The notes: a model not told the origin generated them from the sequence alone. Shown: positions 7,704 to 16,627, counted from the stretch's first letter. The stretch: 37,245 nt of DNA from CAYLNH01 sp964384625 (GCA_964384625.1 CAYLNH010000036.1:1-37245); one strand, 5' to 3'. Translations and numbers: made by a program.

Positions 7704-7876
7704 GACGACTCCTCCAGTCTCGGTTCCGGCGCCGATCGCCGTGCCGTCAATACCTGCCAACCGGCAAGCACAACAAAACGCGGGTTGTGTTTGAGATATC
7801 GTTTCCACAAACGCCGCGGGGCAATCCTTCGGGACGATGCTCGAGAGAGCGTTGAGGGCTGAGTGATCTCAGCCAT
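7700..7876 (-). CDS. 58-residue stand-alone copy of the WecG/TagA C-terminal tail
   Basis: The ORF starts at ATG 7876, overlapping the stop of the WecG-like gene by 8 bases, and ends in an ATGA overlap with the phosphotransferase. Its segment PRRLWKRYLKHNP aligns without gaps to PRRLWRRYLFLNP at the end of the upstream WecG-like protein; 14 of 24 residues are identical across that stretch. The tail of WecG/TagA enzymes is known to help bind the membrane and complete the active site. This ORF could be a working small protein that acts with the enzyme, or the remnant of a second wecG gene whose 5' part was deleted. Tight overlaps on both sides favour translation; function is unproven. Confidence 0.55.
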   Translation of the reverse strand: MAEITQPSTLSRASSRRIAPRRLWKRYLKHNPRFVVLAGWQVLTARRSAPEPRLEESS

Positions 7877-8675
7877 AGCGGATCTCGTTTTCTGGGGCAT
7901 TAACATCGTTGGCGCTAATCCGGTGGAGGCGCAACCATTGCAGACCCAGTAACGTCAGGTACAGAGGATTCAGAAACAAGTAGCGCCGCCACAACCGACG
8001 GGGTTCGCAGGCGAGACGATAGGCCCACTCCAAGCCGTAGCGCTGCAGATGCGGAGGCGCTTGGGGAAGCAGACCAGCGTGGAAGTCAAACGCTGCGCCG
8101 ACAGCCATCATCGGCATTGGCATCAGGTCCCGGTGTTCGAAGACCCAGACCTCCTGACGCGGACACCCGAGGCCAACGAAAACCATTCTGGCTCCAGAAT
8201 CCCGAATCCGCTTGGCAGTCCTTTCTTTCTCAGACTTCGTGATCTTGCGAAAAGCAGATGGTTGCACTCCCGCAATGCGCAGCTTCGGGAAACGCTCTCG
8301 CAGATTCTCTGTAAGCGCCTCTAGGACCACTGGTTTGCTGCCGTAGAAAAAGACTGGAAGGCTCTCTTCAGCCGCTTTTGCCAAGGTCCGGAGGGTCAGT
8401 GTCGGGCCGTACACGCGGTCCGGCAGCCGAATGCTGTGCAGAAGCCGCAAGGCCCACCGCACCGGTTGTCCGTCGGGAACTACGAGGTCAAACCGGTTCA
8501 ATCGATAACGGTGGATCCGGTCCAAAGCCGCGGTCATAACTCCATGCACCGCCAGCGCCGTGACTGCTAATGACCGTTGTTCGCGAGCCGCCGCGAGAAT
8601 CCTCGAAACGGCGGCTTCGTAATCGACAGCGTCTATCCGAACACCCAGGATGTCAAAACGTCCTGCGTTGATCAT
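7869..8675 (-). CDS. WecG/TagA/CpsF family glycosyltransferase
   Basis: This 268-residue protein matches the usual length of the family, which adds the second sugar (often an N-acetylmannosamine type) to the lipid-linked first sugar at the cytoplasmic face. Visible family motifs are VVPDGQPVRWA (Asp68, the likely catalytic base), VFFYGSKP, MVFVGLGCPRQE and AVGAAFDFHAG, and the C-terminal tail EPRRLWRRYLFLNP. It begins in an ATGA overlap with the upstream epimerase and ends in an 8-base overlap with the small ORF that repeats its tail. Family assignment is secure; donor sugar is not. Confidence 0.92.
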   Translation of the reverse strand: MINAGRFDILGVRIDAVDYEAAVSRILAAAREQRSLAVTALAVHGVMTAALDRIHRYRLNRFDLVVPDGQPVRWALRLLHSIRLPDRVYGPTLTLRTLAKAAEESLPVFFYGSKPVVLEALTENLRERFPKLRIAGVQPSAFRKITKSEKERTAKRIRDSGARMVFVGLGCPRQEVWVFEHRDLMPMPMMAVGAAFDFHAGLLPQAPPHLQRYGLEWAYRLACEPRRLWRRYLFLNPLYLTLLGLQWLRLHRISANDVNAPENEIRYG

Positions 8676-9754
8676 ACGGCATACTCCATGCTTGCCCAGC
8701 GTTCACGGTTGGCTTCAAAGATCTCCTGAAGAATCGCCTTAATCCCGTATCGCTGCTTCCATTGCGGATAGTGTGAGGCAAATTTGGCTGTGCTGCTGAT
8801 CCACCAGATATGGTCGCCAATGCGGTTTTCTTCTGCGTAGGTCCACGCGAGTTCCTTCCCGGCGATTCTTTCGCACATCTCGATTGCTTCGAGCATGGAG
8901 CAGTTTGAGAAGCGGCCCCCGCCGAGATTGTAAACTTCTCCCGCGCGCGGCGCGCGGAAGAACTCCTCAAAGGCCGCAATCAGGTCTCGAGAATGGATAT
9001 TGTCACGAACCTGCTTGCCTTTGTAGCCGAACACCGTGTACGGAATTCCCGTAGCCGTGCATTTCATCAGATATGCGAGGAACCCGTGCAATGGGGCGCC
9101 GCTGTGCTGCGGACCAGTCAGGCACCCCCCCCGGAAGCATGCGGTCTTCATGCCGAAGTAGCGGCCATATTCCTGAACGAGCACATCGGCCGCCACTTTG
9201 GATGCGCCGAATAGACTGTGCAGGGTCTGGTCGATACTCATCTCCTCAGTAATACCCGACGCAAAGGGGTGGTCATCGGCGATCTCCCAGCGTGTCTCGA
9301 GTTCTTCCAGCGGGAGTCGGTTTGGAGTATCGCCGTAAACCTTGTTTGTCGACGTGAAGACGAACGCTGCCTCGGGGCTTGCAAGCCGGCTTGCCTCGAG
9401 AATATTCAGAGTCCCAGCGGCGTTAATGCTGAAGTCGGTTCGCGGCTCACGTGCGGCCCAGTCGTGGGACGGTTGTGCAGCCGTGTGGACAACCAGTTCG
9501 ATGGATTTGCCGTAGCGCCCAAAAAGCCGCAACGTCCCGTCTTGGTCACGAATATCAAGATCGACTTGGGTGAACCTGGAACCGAGTTCCTTTCGCAGGC
9601 GCTCGGAGTTCCATACTGTTGATGCCTCTGGCCCGAAGAAATACTCACGCATATTATTGTCGATGCCAACGACCTCCATACCCAGTTCGGCGAAGTGGGC
9701 CGCAGCCTCAGAGCCGATCAAACCCGATGATCCAGTGATTACTGCTACGCTCAT
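8672..9754 (-). CDS. NAD-dependent nucleotide-sugar epimerase (extended SDR, CDP-tyvelose/paratose 2-epimerase-like)
   Basis: The product is 360 residues. The N-terminal Rossmann fold has GSSGLIG (8-14) and GIDNN. FTSTNKVYG (133-141) and FGASK (182-186) mark the active site, and the C-terminal part includes VRDNIHSRDL. The overall pattern is closest to what I know of CDP-tyvelose 2-epimerase-like proteins. The catalytic Tyr of the SDR YxxxK motif is Phe182 here, so either the subfamily uses another base or activity is altered. ATG 9754 has AGGAG about eight bases upstream. It probably supplies a modified sugar nucleotide for the EPS repeat unit; substrate is uncertain. Confidence 0.85.
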   Translation of the reverse strand: MSVAVITGSSGLIGSEAAAHFAELGMEVVGIDNNMREYFFGPEASTVWNSERLRKELGSRFTQVDLDIRDQDGTLRLFGRYGKSIELVVHTAAQPSHDWAAREPRTDFSINAAGTLNILEASRLASPEAAFVFTSTNKVYGDTPNRLPLEELETRWEIADDHPFASGITEEMSIDQTLHSLFGASKVAADVLVQEYGRYFGMKTACFRGGCLTGPQHSGAPLHGFLAYLMKCTATGIPYTVFGYKGKQVRDNIHSRDLIAAFEEFFRAPRAGEVYNLGGGRFSNCSMLEAIEMCERIAGKELAWTYAEENRIGDHIWWISSTAKFASHYPQWKQRYGIKAILQEIFEANRERWASMEYAV

Positions 9755-9789
9755 GCACTTGTCTCCTGTGTTGAAGTGGTGTTCTCTCG

Positions 9790-10800
9790 CTACCGGCTGA
9801 CCGGCGGGTTCGACGCACGTTTACCGTGGAACGATTGTCGAGCGTCTCGGCGTCCGTGCCGGCTGTACTGACAGGCAATGCGTCCCAGACGTGCGAGAAC
9901 TCTCGGCGGATAAACCAAGCCGGCCAGCAAGGTCTTGGCCATTCCTGTCAGTCGTCGGCCAGTGAGGCCGTCGGCGACAGCTTCGCGGGCCAATACCCAT
10001 GAAAACCCATTGCACCATGAAATCATCCGGTGAAACCAGGTTTCCTTGTGTTGCAACTTCAGGTAAGCATCCAAGCTTGGTTCCGGTAATCCATTCTTGC
10101 GACGCGAGGCACAGTGGTGCGCGTAATCGTAGGCTTTCACGACCTGTTGGACCGATCTGACTGTCACTGCGCCATTGTGGATCCTATAGGCGTAATGTAC
10201 TTTAGGCAGATTTGCCATGCGGGTAGTTGTTGCCAGCCGCAAGAACAGGTCATAGTCCTCTCCGATGCCGTTGATTCGATAACCGCCGATCCTGCGCAAA
10301 AGTTCTGTTCTCATCATCATCGTTCCATGACACACCGCGTTTCCGCGACGGGACAATTCTCTAGTGATTTGCTCATGGGTTAGCGGCATTGGCACGGGTT
10401 TTCCGAAGAGCGAGCCGTTGACGGTGTAAACATAGCTCGTGCCAACGCATCCCACCGTCGGGCGGTCCTGCAAATAATTCAGCTGTGCTTCCAAGCGATT
10501 GGGCATTGAGAGATCGTCGGCGTCCATCCGGGCCAAGAACTCCGTCTTGGTCAACTCTATTCCGCGGTTCAGGGCGGCGCCCAATCCACTATGGGGCATT
10601 GAGACTACCTTAACACGATGATCATGTAATGATTGCAGATATTTCAGGCTTTCATCTTCTGATCCGTCATCAATCACCAAGAGCAGAAAGTCTTGGCATG
10701 TCTGAGTCAATATGGACTGGACAGCTGCAGGCAAGAATGGAATACCGTTGAATACGGGCAACACGATCGTTATCAATGGATTTGACGCTATAATCGACAA
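9790..10800 (-). CDS. Family 2 glycosyltransferase
   Basis: The product is 336 residues with a GT-A fold at the N-terminus: ITIVLPVFNG (10-19), VIDDGSED (42-49) and the metal-binding ARMDADD (Asp93-Asp95), followed by the acceptor region with IGEDYDLFLRL. It should add one sugar to the lipid-linked repeat unit at the inner face of the membrane. The first codon of the frame is TTG (10800) with GGGA upstream. No ATG occurs before the conserved motifs, so TTG is the best start. It lies 34 bases after the preceding glycosyltransferase gene. Confidence 0.9.
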   Translation of the reverse strand: MSIIASNPLITIVLPVFNGIPFLPAAVQSILTQTCQDFLLLVIDDGSEDESLKYLQSLHDHRVKVVSMPHSGLGAALNRGIELTKTEFLARMDADDLSMPNRLEAQLNYLQDRPTVGCVGTSYVYTVNGSLFGKPVPMPLTHEQITRELSRRGNAVCHGTMMMRTELLRRIGGYRINGIGEDYDLFLRLATTTRMANLPKVHYAYRIHNGAVTVRSVQQVVKAYDYAHHCASRRKNGLPEPSLDAYLKLQHKETWFHRMISWCNGFSWVLAREAVADGLTGRRLTGMAKTLLAGLVYPPRVLARLGRIACQYSRHGRRDARQSFHGKRASNPPVSR

Positions 10801-10834
10801 GCCGGGGTTCCCTGTTAGTATTTCTTTGAGTCTT

Positions 10835-12139
10835 TCAGGCGGAGTTGTTTCTCACTCTTCTGACAGATGCGGCAACTCGCCCAAGAACTAGATATCGGAG
10901 ATGCTCTCGGCCACGCTGCAATGCGTTCATTTGTCTGGCATCGTTGTCAAGCAACTCAGACTTGCGCATATTTACCAAGGCCAGCGCAGTCCCACACCGT
11001 TCTCCACTGCGCCCGTCTGTAGAAGTGAACAGGCCACGCAATGCGTCTTCTTCAGAGCTCCATGCTGGCCTTGTGCTGCAAGCATGCCGAAGACATGCTA
11101 GCAGTTCTTCTTCCGTATTTGCCTTTTGAATTAATCCGGTTTCATCATCGCGCAGATAGCGAATAGTCTCTCCATGTGGATTGAAGTAGATCACAGGGCG
11201 CCCCAGCAGCAACGCCTCATGTGCGAGTGAACTGAATCGTGTCACGAGAACTGAAGCCTTCAGCAAATGCTCTCGCACGATGCCGGCGTGGGACGGCTCG
11301 ACATTTTTGATCCCCTTCAAATCTGTTTCGTCACGTGGATGACGAGAGACGAAATAGTCTATGGCACATTTCTCGACGGCCCGAACTGCCGACTGGAGCC
11401 ATGGCCGTGCGTGTTGAGTCAATACGCCCCATGAGAAGTTGCAGTTGATTGCCACTACGGGCTTCTCAGGTAGTGGATGTGGCCGGAGATTATCATAGCG
11501 AGGGTTGCCTGTCAGGAATGAGTAGCGTCGCTGCAGGTAACGCAAGGTCTGAGGTCCTTGAATGAAAGCGATATCACTCCAACGCATTCTGGACATGACC
11601 GGATCGTCCAAGTCAATTACGCTCTCTTGAAGGCAGATACTTGGTCGGCCCTCCAACCGGGATCTAACGCATGCGAAGCGTTCTTCATGCCCCCAATCCA
11701 TTCCTGTCAGCGTTAGATCTACTTGACCAAAGGATAGATCCGGCCGATTTATCTCAAATTCAATCCCGGACTCCAACAGAGCAACCGCAGCGCCACTTTC
11801 GCGGGCGTAGCGAGTCACAAAACGGCCTTCTTGGCAGAAGTCCCTCAAGGGCAGGAAGGTTCGCACGTGCGTATCACTACTGGTAAAGAAGAGCACTCTT
11901 GGCGCGCATTTGACTAGCACAGCCAGGGACGCGATGCTTGCTTCAGTCAGTCTATAACAGCATTCGCCATTCTGATTGAATGATGCCACGCCCGGCCCAG
12001 GAACTATTTTCCCCGTGTTTTTCGGGAAGACCGTTTCTGGATAGATTCCTCTATCAACTAGAAACACACAAGTGCCGCTTTCCGGCACGGGATCTTCAGG
12101 TCCGAGTAGGTGGAGCACTCGATTGGCGGAATCGTTCAT
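10835..12139 (-). CDS. Putative GT-B type glycosyltransferase (CDP-glycerol glycerophosphotransferase-like C-terminus)
   Basis: The product is 434 residues with no membrane segment. The C-terminal half has DYFVSRHPRDETDL, SHAGIVREHLL, VTRFSSLAHEALLLGRPVIYFNP and a TGLI segment, the layout of GT-B enzymes and of the CDP-glycerol glycerophosphotransferase/capsule transferase group. The N-terminal half is poorly conserved to my eye. ATG 12139 overlaps the upstream Wzy-like gene by ATGA, so translation is probably coupled. It may transfer a sugar or a polyol phosphate onto the repeat unit. Identification at family level is moderate and the substrate is unknown. Confidence 0.7.
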   Translation of the reverse strand: MNDSANRVLHLLGPEDPVPESGTCVFLVDRGIYPETVFPKNTGKIVPGPGVASFNQNGECCYRLTEASIASLAVLVKCAPRVLFFTSSDTHVRTFLPLRDFCQEGRFVTRYARESGAAVALLESGIEFEINRPDLSFGQVDLTLTGMDWGHEERFACVRSRLEGRPSICLQESVIDLDDPVMSRMRWSDIAFIQGPQTLRYLQRRYSFLTGNPRYDNLRPHPLPEKPVVAINCNFSWGVLTQHARPWLQSAVRAVEKCAIDYFVSRHPRDETDLKGIKNVEPSHAGIVREHLLKASVLVTRFSSLAHEALLLGRPVIYFNPHGETIRYLRDDETGLIQKANTEEELLACLRHACSTRPAWSSEEDALRGLFTSTDGRSGERCGTALALVNMRKSELLDNDARQMNALQRGREHLRYLVLGRVAASVRRVRNNSA

Positions 12140-13482
12140 CCTACTTGGTCTCCGTCAGTATCATGATTTATGCCAGGTAGAGAGTTGCCGCAGCAGAGTC
12201 GGGTACACAAACCTCCAAGCGCCACCAGGACCCAGAGCGATATAGATCGGGCGTCGAACAGGGTTTCCACAGGGCTCTGAATCAGCAGATAGACTGCGAT
12301 ACAAAGCCATAGCGCGCCGGCTGAGCTGCAGTCCCGGTGCGGATGGCGATAGGCTTTCCAAGCGCCGTAAGCGGCCACGCTGAGAAGCGTTGTCATTGTG
12401 ACTAAACCGACAATGCCCAGATCGCACACCAAATCGAGCCAGGCATTGTGAGCGCTTCCTGTATAGAAACGACTGCGCGCCGCAATTGCTTCTTGGCGCC
12501 AACCAATCCAGAAAGTTCCGTAGCCGGCGCCAAAAAGTGTGGGAGGCGACACCTCCAAAATGGCTCTCCAGATCGGCAGACGATTCGTCAGCGTCGCGAT
12601 TTCCTCCGATGTCGACAAATTTGGACAGTGGCTGAAATGGGACATGAACTTATCAAAGATTTCAACAACAAAACCCAAAGCAATCAATCCCACTGCCAGG
12701 ATGCCGGTCACCAGGAAACCTGCTCGCCAACGGAATTGTCCCGTGAGAAAAGCGCCGATGGGCAAGGATATGATAAGTGCTAGGATGGCAGATCTTGAAC
12801 CTGAGAGCACCATGCAGTAGGTCAGAAAGAGGAACACTGAAAACTCAAGAATTCGAAATTTCTGCCGCCGACGGACACAACCGGCCAGGAGAATAAGAAA
12901 CAGCAGTCCAGCATTTCGTCCCATCATATTCGGGTATCGGAAGATCCCGCGCAAGCGATTCCCACTTCCGGCGTAGTCGGGGACCACGAGATACAGAATG
13001 ATCCCGATGAAGAATGATAGAAGCAGTATCCGACTGAATATGAAAACTGTGTCCCAGGCCTCTCGACTGTTCCTGGGAATCGCCCCGACCAGGAAGGCAG
13101 ATGCGAGGTAGACCCAGAGAGACAAGGTCCGGGGGAAGCACGTGCGAAGGCTTGCCGAGAGCAAACAGGAAACCGCGCTGCCGCCTGCGAACACGCCGAG
13201 TGCCCATGCAAGGCAAGCAAGGTCCTTCCCGTCCCAGCGAACTCTAAAACAACAAAAAGCAGTACAGATGGCCAGGAGAACGCCGCAAACATGGCGTAAT
13301 GGATCGCCCTGGGCCAAAGCTATGGAGATTTCAGCGTTTCCGTAAGACCGGATCAACTCGGAGCTGCTGGCGACCAGCATTAGCGAGATTAGTATAGCAG
13401 ACCACTTAAGACGCGAATTGGCGTACACCTCAAGTCGGTTTTGTGACTCTCTCGGGTTCAGTGCTGCATAGCAGGTCTTCAC
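12136..13482 (-). CDS. O-antigen polymerase/ligase-like membrane protein (Wzy_C type)
   Basis: The product is 448 residues with about ten to twelve hydrophobic helices. The typical Wzy/WaaL features are a small-residue-rich segment with GSRSAILALI and a long periplasmic loop between later helices (about 275-345) containing LPIWRAILEVSPPTLFGAGYGTFW and AHNAWLDLVCDLGIVGL. The latter resembles the HN-x-x-L signature of this superfamily. The start is GTG 13482 with only a weak ribosome site. A second Wzy-like protein is encoded at 16624-20337. One is presumably the repeat-unit polymerase; the sequence alone does not say which. Confidence 0.85.
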   Translation of the reverse strand: MKTCYAALNPRESQNRLEVYANSRLKWSAILISLMLVASSSELIRSYGNAEISIALAQGDPLRHVCGVLLAICTAFCCFRVRWDGKDLACLAWALGVFAGGSAVSCLLSASLRTCFPRTLSLWVYLASAFLVGAIPRNSREAWDTVFIFSRILLLSFFIGIILYLVVPDYAGSGNRLRGIFRYPNMMGRNAGLLFLILLAGCVRRRQKFRILEFSVFLFLTYCMVLSGSRSAILALIISLPIGAFLTGQFRWRAGFLVTGILAVGLIALGFVVEIFDKFMSHFSHCPNLSTSEEIATLTNRLPIWRAILEVSPPTLFGAGYGTFWIGWRQEAIAARSRFYTGSAHNAWLDLVCDLGIVGLVTMTTLLSVAAYGAWKAYRHPHRDCSSAGALWLCIAVYLLIQSPVETLFDARSISLWVLVALGGLCTRLCCGNSLPGINHDTDGDQVG

Positions 13483-13570
13483 TACGTCTGCTCAGCTTTA
13501 TTGTAGGTTTTTGATGCTTGGCTCATGTGTTCTCTCAAGCCAGAAAACGGCAATACATAACTGATTTACA

Positions 13571-14860
13571 CTAGTCAGACAGATTGTCTGCTCCCACGGG
13601 TTGAAGAACGGCTCTCCACGGCAGAGGGTGCATGGTTTGAGCGGCAAGGGCGTTCCCAACTAGAAGCGTGAGGAAGCCTGCAATGCTTGCCAATGCGGCT
13701 CCCCACAGCCCAAGCCACGGAATCAGGAAGTGGCAAGATAACAGTTTCACAATGACCGCGATTCCGCTTGTCACGACAAGGATCCTCGTACGACCATGAA
13801 AGAACAGGACAAGTCCTACGAGAACTTGTGAACCGAGGAGCGCGTACGAGATGCTAAGCGGCAAGACCATATGTCCAGACGTTTGAAAACTTGCTCCCAA
13901 GAAGCTTGGTACAGCCAGTCGGCACGCTAGTCCATAGAAAAGCGCGCAGACAACGTAGAAGCCAGCAACTGCGATGCAACTTCTCGCGACTCTAAGCCCT
14001 TCATTGGGCTCTTTTAGACTAAACATGATTACAGGACGAATCGCACTGGTGACGCTTTCGGTGATGACCAGCATCGCCATTGCCAGCTGAAACGCAATGC
14101 TGTAGATACCATTCTTCTCAATGCCAAGATAGTGCGTGATGAAGTACCGCTCACAAGATAGGAGCAATCCCAAGAAGAATGCATACGGGATCAAGGGAAC
14201 GCAGTAGTTCAGCAGCGCCCGGATGCGTTTGGGATTCCAGGTGATGACGAGAATGTGTCTGCGAATAAGGACCAATATTACTAGCAATGCAGCAAAGGCG
14301 TTTGCCCCCGTCACCCCCCAGACACAAGCCCACCAGCCAAGGCCGAGATAAAGCAAGGTGATCGTGATCGTCAACTGAACTGCAGCGCGAGAAATCCGTA
14401 GAGCTACGTAGGCAATGGGTTGTTGATGCATCTGGAAGATTTGTAGGCCAAGGAAGTAGCAGAAACTGAAACCGCAACAAAGAAGGCAAAACCAAAGACT
14501 ATCCCACGGCACTGCAGCGATGTGTCGAAGAAAGCGGCCAGCAAGAAGTAGGAAAAGCGCAGCAGTGATTGTGCTGGCAACGCAAACTTGTACTGCCGCA
14601 CTGACCGACTCTGGAAGCTTCGCTCTGGCTTCTTTTGCGCACATCACAGCGACATAGTCCATTCCCTTAATGCCAATCAATGGAATCATGACATATACTA
14701 AGCCTTGGAAGTTTCCCAATAGACCGAGTTCTCTCGCACTGAGAATGCGGGCGATAACGGGCAAGAGCAGAAATGGGATAGCGCGCTCAACTATTCCCCC
14801 AAAGAGGTAAATACCGCTTGCCTTGATCCAGCAATGATGATTGTTTGAATGGCCTCTCAC
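13571..14860 (-). CDS. Polysaccharide flippase (Wzx/MATE-like, MOP superfamily)
   Basis: The product is 429 residues with about twelve hydrophobic helices and few charged residues. It opens with GIYLFGGIVERAIPFLLLPVIARIL, the usual beginning of Wzx-type exporters, and contains a central RIRALLNYCVPLIP and ERYFITHYLG. It should flip the lipid-linked repeat unit to the periplasmic side. The start is GTG 14860, supported by AAGGAG ten bases upstream. Base composition is visibly lower in GC than in the flanking export genes: about 42% in a 60-base sample at 14101 against about 58-63% in samples at 22081 and 19081. That suggests a separately acquired segment. Confidence 0.88.
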   Translation of the reverse strand: MRGHSNNHHCWIKASGIYLFGGIVERAIPFLLLPVIARILSARELGLLGNFQGLVYVMIPLIGIKGMDYVAVMCAKEARAKLPESVSAAVQVCVASTITAALFLLLAGRFLRHIAAVPWDSLWFCLLCCGFSFCYFLGLQIFQMHQQPIAYVALRISRAAVQLTITITLLYLGLGWWACVWGVTGANAFAALLVILVLIRRHILVITWNPKRIRALLNYCVPLIPYAFFLGLLLSCERYFITHYLGIEKNGIYSIAFQLAMAMLVITESVTSAIRPVIMFSLKEPNEGLRVARSCIAVAGFYVVCALFYGLACRLAVPSFLGASFQTSGHMVLPLSISYALLGSQVLVGLVLFFHGRTRILVVTSGIAVIVKLLSCHFLIPWLGLWGAALASIAGFLTLLVGNALAAQTMHPLPWRAVLQPVGADNLSD

Positions 14861-14915
14861 CTTTGTATCACTCCTTGCCAGCTACCCGCATGGCCGGGAT
14901 TCCCATGGTGCTCGT

Positions 14916-15941
14916 CTAAGCTGGAACGGGAGACCTCTCGGCAGGCTTGGACAGCCGGGATTGAGAGATATTCTTGGTTGTGGAGACAGAAGCGGGATTC
15001 ACTGGAGCTTCGCCGGAAAGAACGCGGACACAATCCTCGGCTGCACCCATTTCCATTCGTATTCGCGACATCCGCGCACTGGCGGCGATGTGCGCAGTCA
15101 GCACCACGTTCTCGCAGCGAGTCAGAGGACCGGTGTACGGCTCCTCCTCGAAGACGTCCAAGGCTGCTCCACCCAAGTGGCCCTGCCGCACGGCGTCAGT
15201 CAGGGCTTCCTCGTCGAGAATGGGGCCGCGAGACGTGTTGACAAGCATCGCTCCGGTCTTCATCAGGGCCAGCCGGCGGCGGTTGACGAATTGCCTGTTG
15301 GCCTCGGTCAAGGGGATGTGAACAGTGACAAGGTCCGACCGCTGAAAAAGGGCGTCAGCGTCAACCCATTCTACATTAGGCAGGGCCTGCCCATACACTG
15401 TCGGATCGACGTCGTTGGCGAGAATTGTCGCTTGGAACGGCTGCAGCAGGTTGATTACCCGGCCACCGATTCGGCCGACGCCAAGAACACCAATGGTTAC
15501 TTCACGAACCAAGCGACCGATCCAGCGGTTCCAAGCCCCCTCCCGTACTGAGCGATCAGACTGATGAATGCGGCGAAGCAGATTTAAGATGTTGGCCAAC
15601 GTGAGTTCTGCCACGCCATCACTCGGGGCCTCCGGTGTATAGGTCACCGTGATCCCACGGCTCTTGCAGCAGTCCAAGTCCACACTGTCTAATCCAATGC
15701 CGATACGGCAAATGGCCTTGAGTCTATTGGCGTTTTCCAGGGTCTCAGCATTGTACGGTTCCGTCCCGGCGATGACCGCATCGATGTCCGAAAGCAGCTC
15801 GTTGACCTCTCCTGCTTTCAAGCGCCGGCGATACGGGTTGGGGACCAACTCGACACCCGCCTCCTGCAGCAGGATTCTTGACTGCGGATCGCAGGCGCCG
15901 AAAGGATAGCCGGCCAACAAAACACGCATGGTATTCATCAT
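14916..15941 (-). CDS. D-isomer-specific 2-hydroxyacid dehydrogenase family protein
   Basis: The product is 341 residues. The NAD-binding loop is GVGRIG (about 154-159) and the catalytic triad is intact: Arg238 in NTSRGP, Glu267 in DVFEEEP and His284 in LTAHIA. Length and order match phosphoglycerate dehydrogenase-like enzymes without an ACT domain. ATG 15941 overlaps the end of the CMP-sugar synthetase-like gene (ATGATG, TGA), so the two are translationally coupled and probably work in one pathway. That may be reduction or oxidation of an alpha-keto/hydroxy acid sugar precursor. The substrate is unknown. The last 25 residues are Ser/Lys-rich and not part of the fold. Confidence 0.88.
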   Translation of the reverse strand: MMNTMRVLLAGYPFGACDPQSRILLQEAGVELVPNPYRRRLKAGEVNELLSDIDAVIAGTEPYNAETLENANRLKAICRIGIGLDSVDLDCCKSRGITVTYTPEAPSDGVAELTLANILNLLRRIHQSDRSVREGAWNRWIGRLVREVTIGVLGVGRIGGRVINLLQPFQATILANDVDPTVYGQALPNVEWVDADALFQRSDLVTVHIPLTEANRQFVNRRRLALMKTGAMLVNTSRGPILDEEALTDAVRQGHLGGAALDVFEEEPYTGPLTRCENVVLTAHIAASARMSRIRMEMGAAEDCVRVLSGEAPVNPASVSTTKNISQSRLSKPAERSPVPA

Positions 15942-16627
15942 TCGTCCTCCTTTGTGCCGGCATAGAGAGCCAGCAGTTCTGCCAGGCGGAAGGTGAAGCT
16001 GTCGTCAATATCAATCGCCTCGATCCGCGGGATGGTCAGCATGAACGGTTTCTCTCCGATCCGGCGGGTGGCTTTAGCAAACGATTCCTTGGTGAAGATA
16101 TAGAGACAGGAGTTCTCTTCGTAGAGCACGGGGAGATCCTGTGTGCGGATCAAGTTTTCAGGATCATGATTGACCGGGTTGCCGTCAACATCGTAGAACC
16201 GGGTTTGATGCGCCGTCACTGAGAACAGCGAGTCATACTCTTCCTCCTTCTCGAGGAAGGTCTGCAATGCCTCGGCAATGGTGACGGCTCGAAGTAGAGG
16301 ATTTGTGGCGTGTGTCTGCAGATAAATCCCAGCATCGCTGTGCGCCAAATCGTGGGTGAAAATGCGATTGGTGCTGACGAAATCGCCGCACAGTTCTTCC
16401 GGACGTTCGACGACCCGGACTTTGGTAGACAATTTCGGAGCTTCCACCAATACTCGGGGGCTGTCCGTATCGATCAGAATCTCGTCGACGGCATAGGTCC
16501 GGTTCAGTGTATTGATGATATGATGGTAGAGAGGCTTACCACTGAACTCGCGGAAGTTCTTACCTCTCACCCGTTCGCTGTGATCCTTGATCGGGACCAG
16601 TGCTGTCACGCTTCTATTGTGTATCAC
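15938..16627 (-). CDS. Acylneuraminate/KDO-type cytidylyltransferase family protein
   Basis: The product is 229 residues, the normal size for a CMP-sugar synthetase. The N-terminal nucleotide loop is LVPIKDHSERVRGKNFREF, with GKPLYHHII after it. THATNPLLRAVTI, LYEENSCLYIF and IDIDDSFTFRLAE follow at the usual family positions. It should activate a 2-keto sugar acid with CTP. The frame begins with GTG 16627 in a GTGA overlap with the large Wzy-TPR gene; GTG 16609, closer to the conserved start, is also possible. No NeuB-type synthase is present in the window, so the sugar must be made elsewhere or be different. Confidence 0.88.
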   Translation of the reverse strand: MIHNRSVTALVPIKDHSERVRGKNFREFSGKPLYHHIINTLNRTYAVDEILIDTDSPRVLVEAPKLSTKVRVVERPEELCGDFVSTNRIFTHDLAHSDAGIYLQTHATNPLLRAVTIAEALQTFLEKEEEYDSLFSVTAHQTRFYDVDGNPVNHDPENLIRTQDLPVLYEENSCLYIFTKESFAKATRRIGEKPFMLTIPRIEAIDIDDSFTFRLAELLALYAGTKEDE

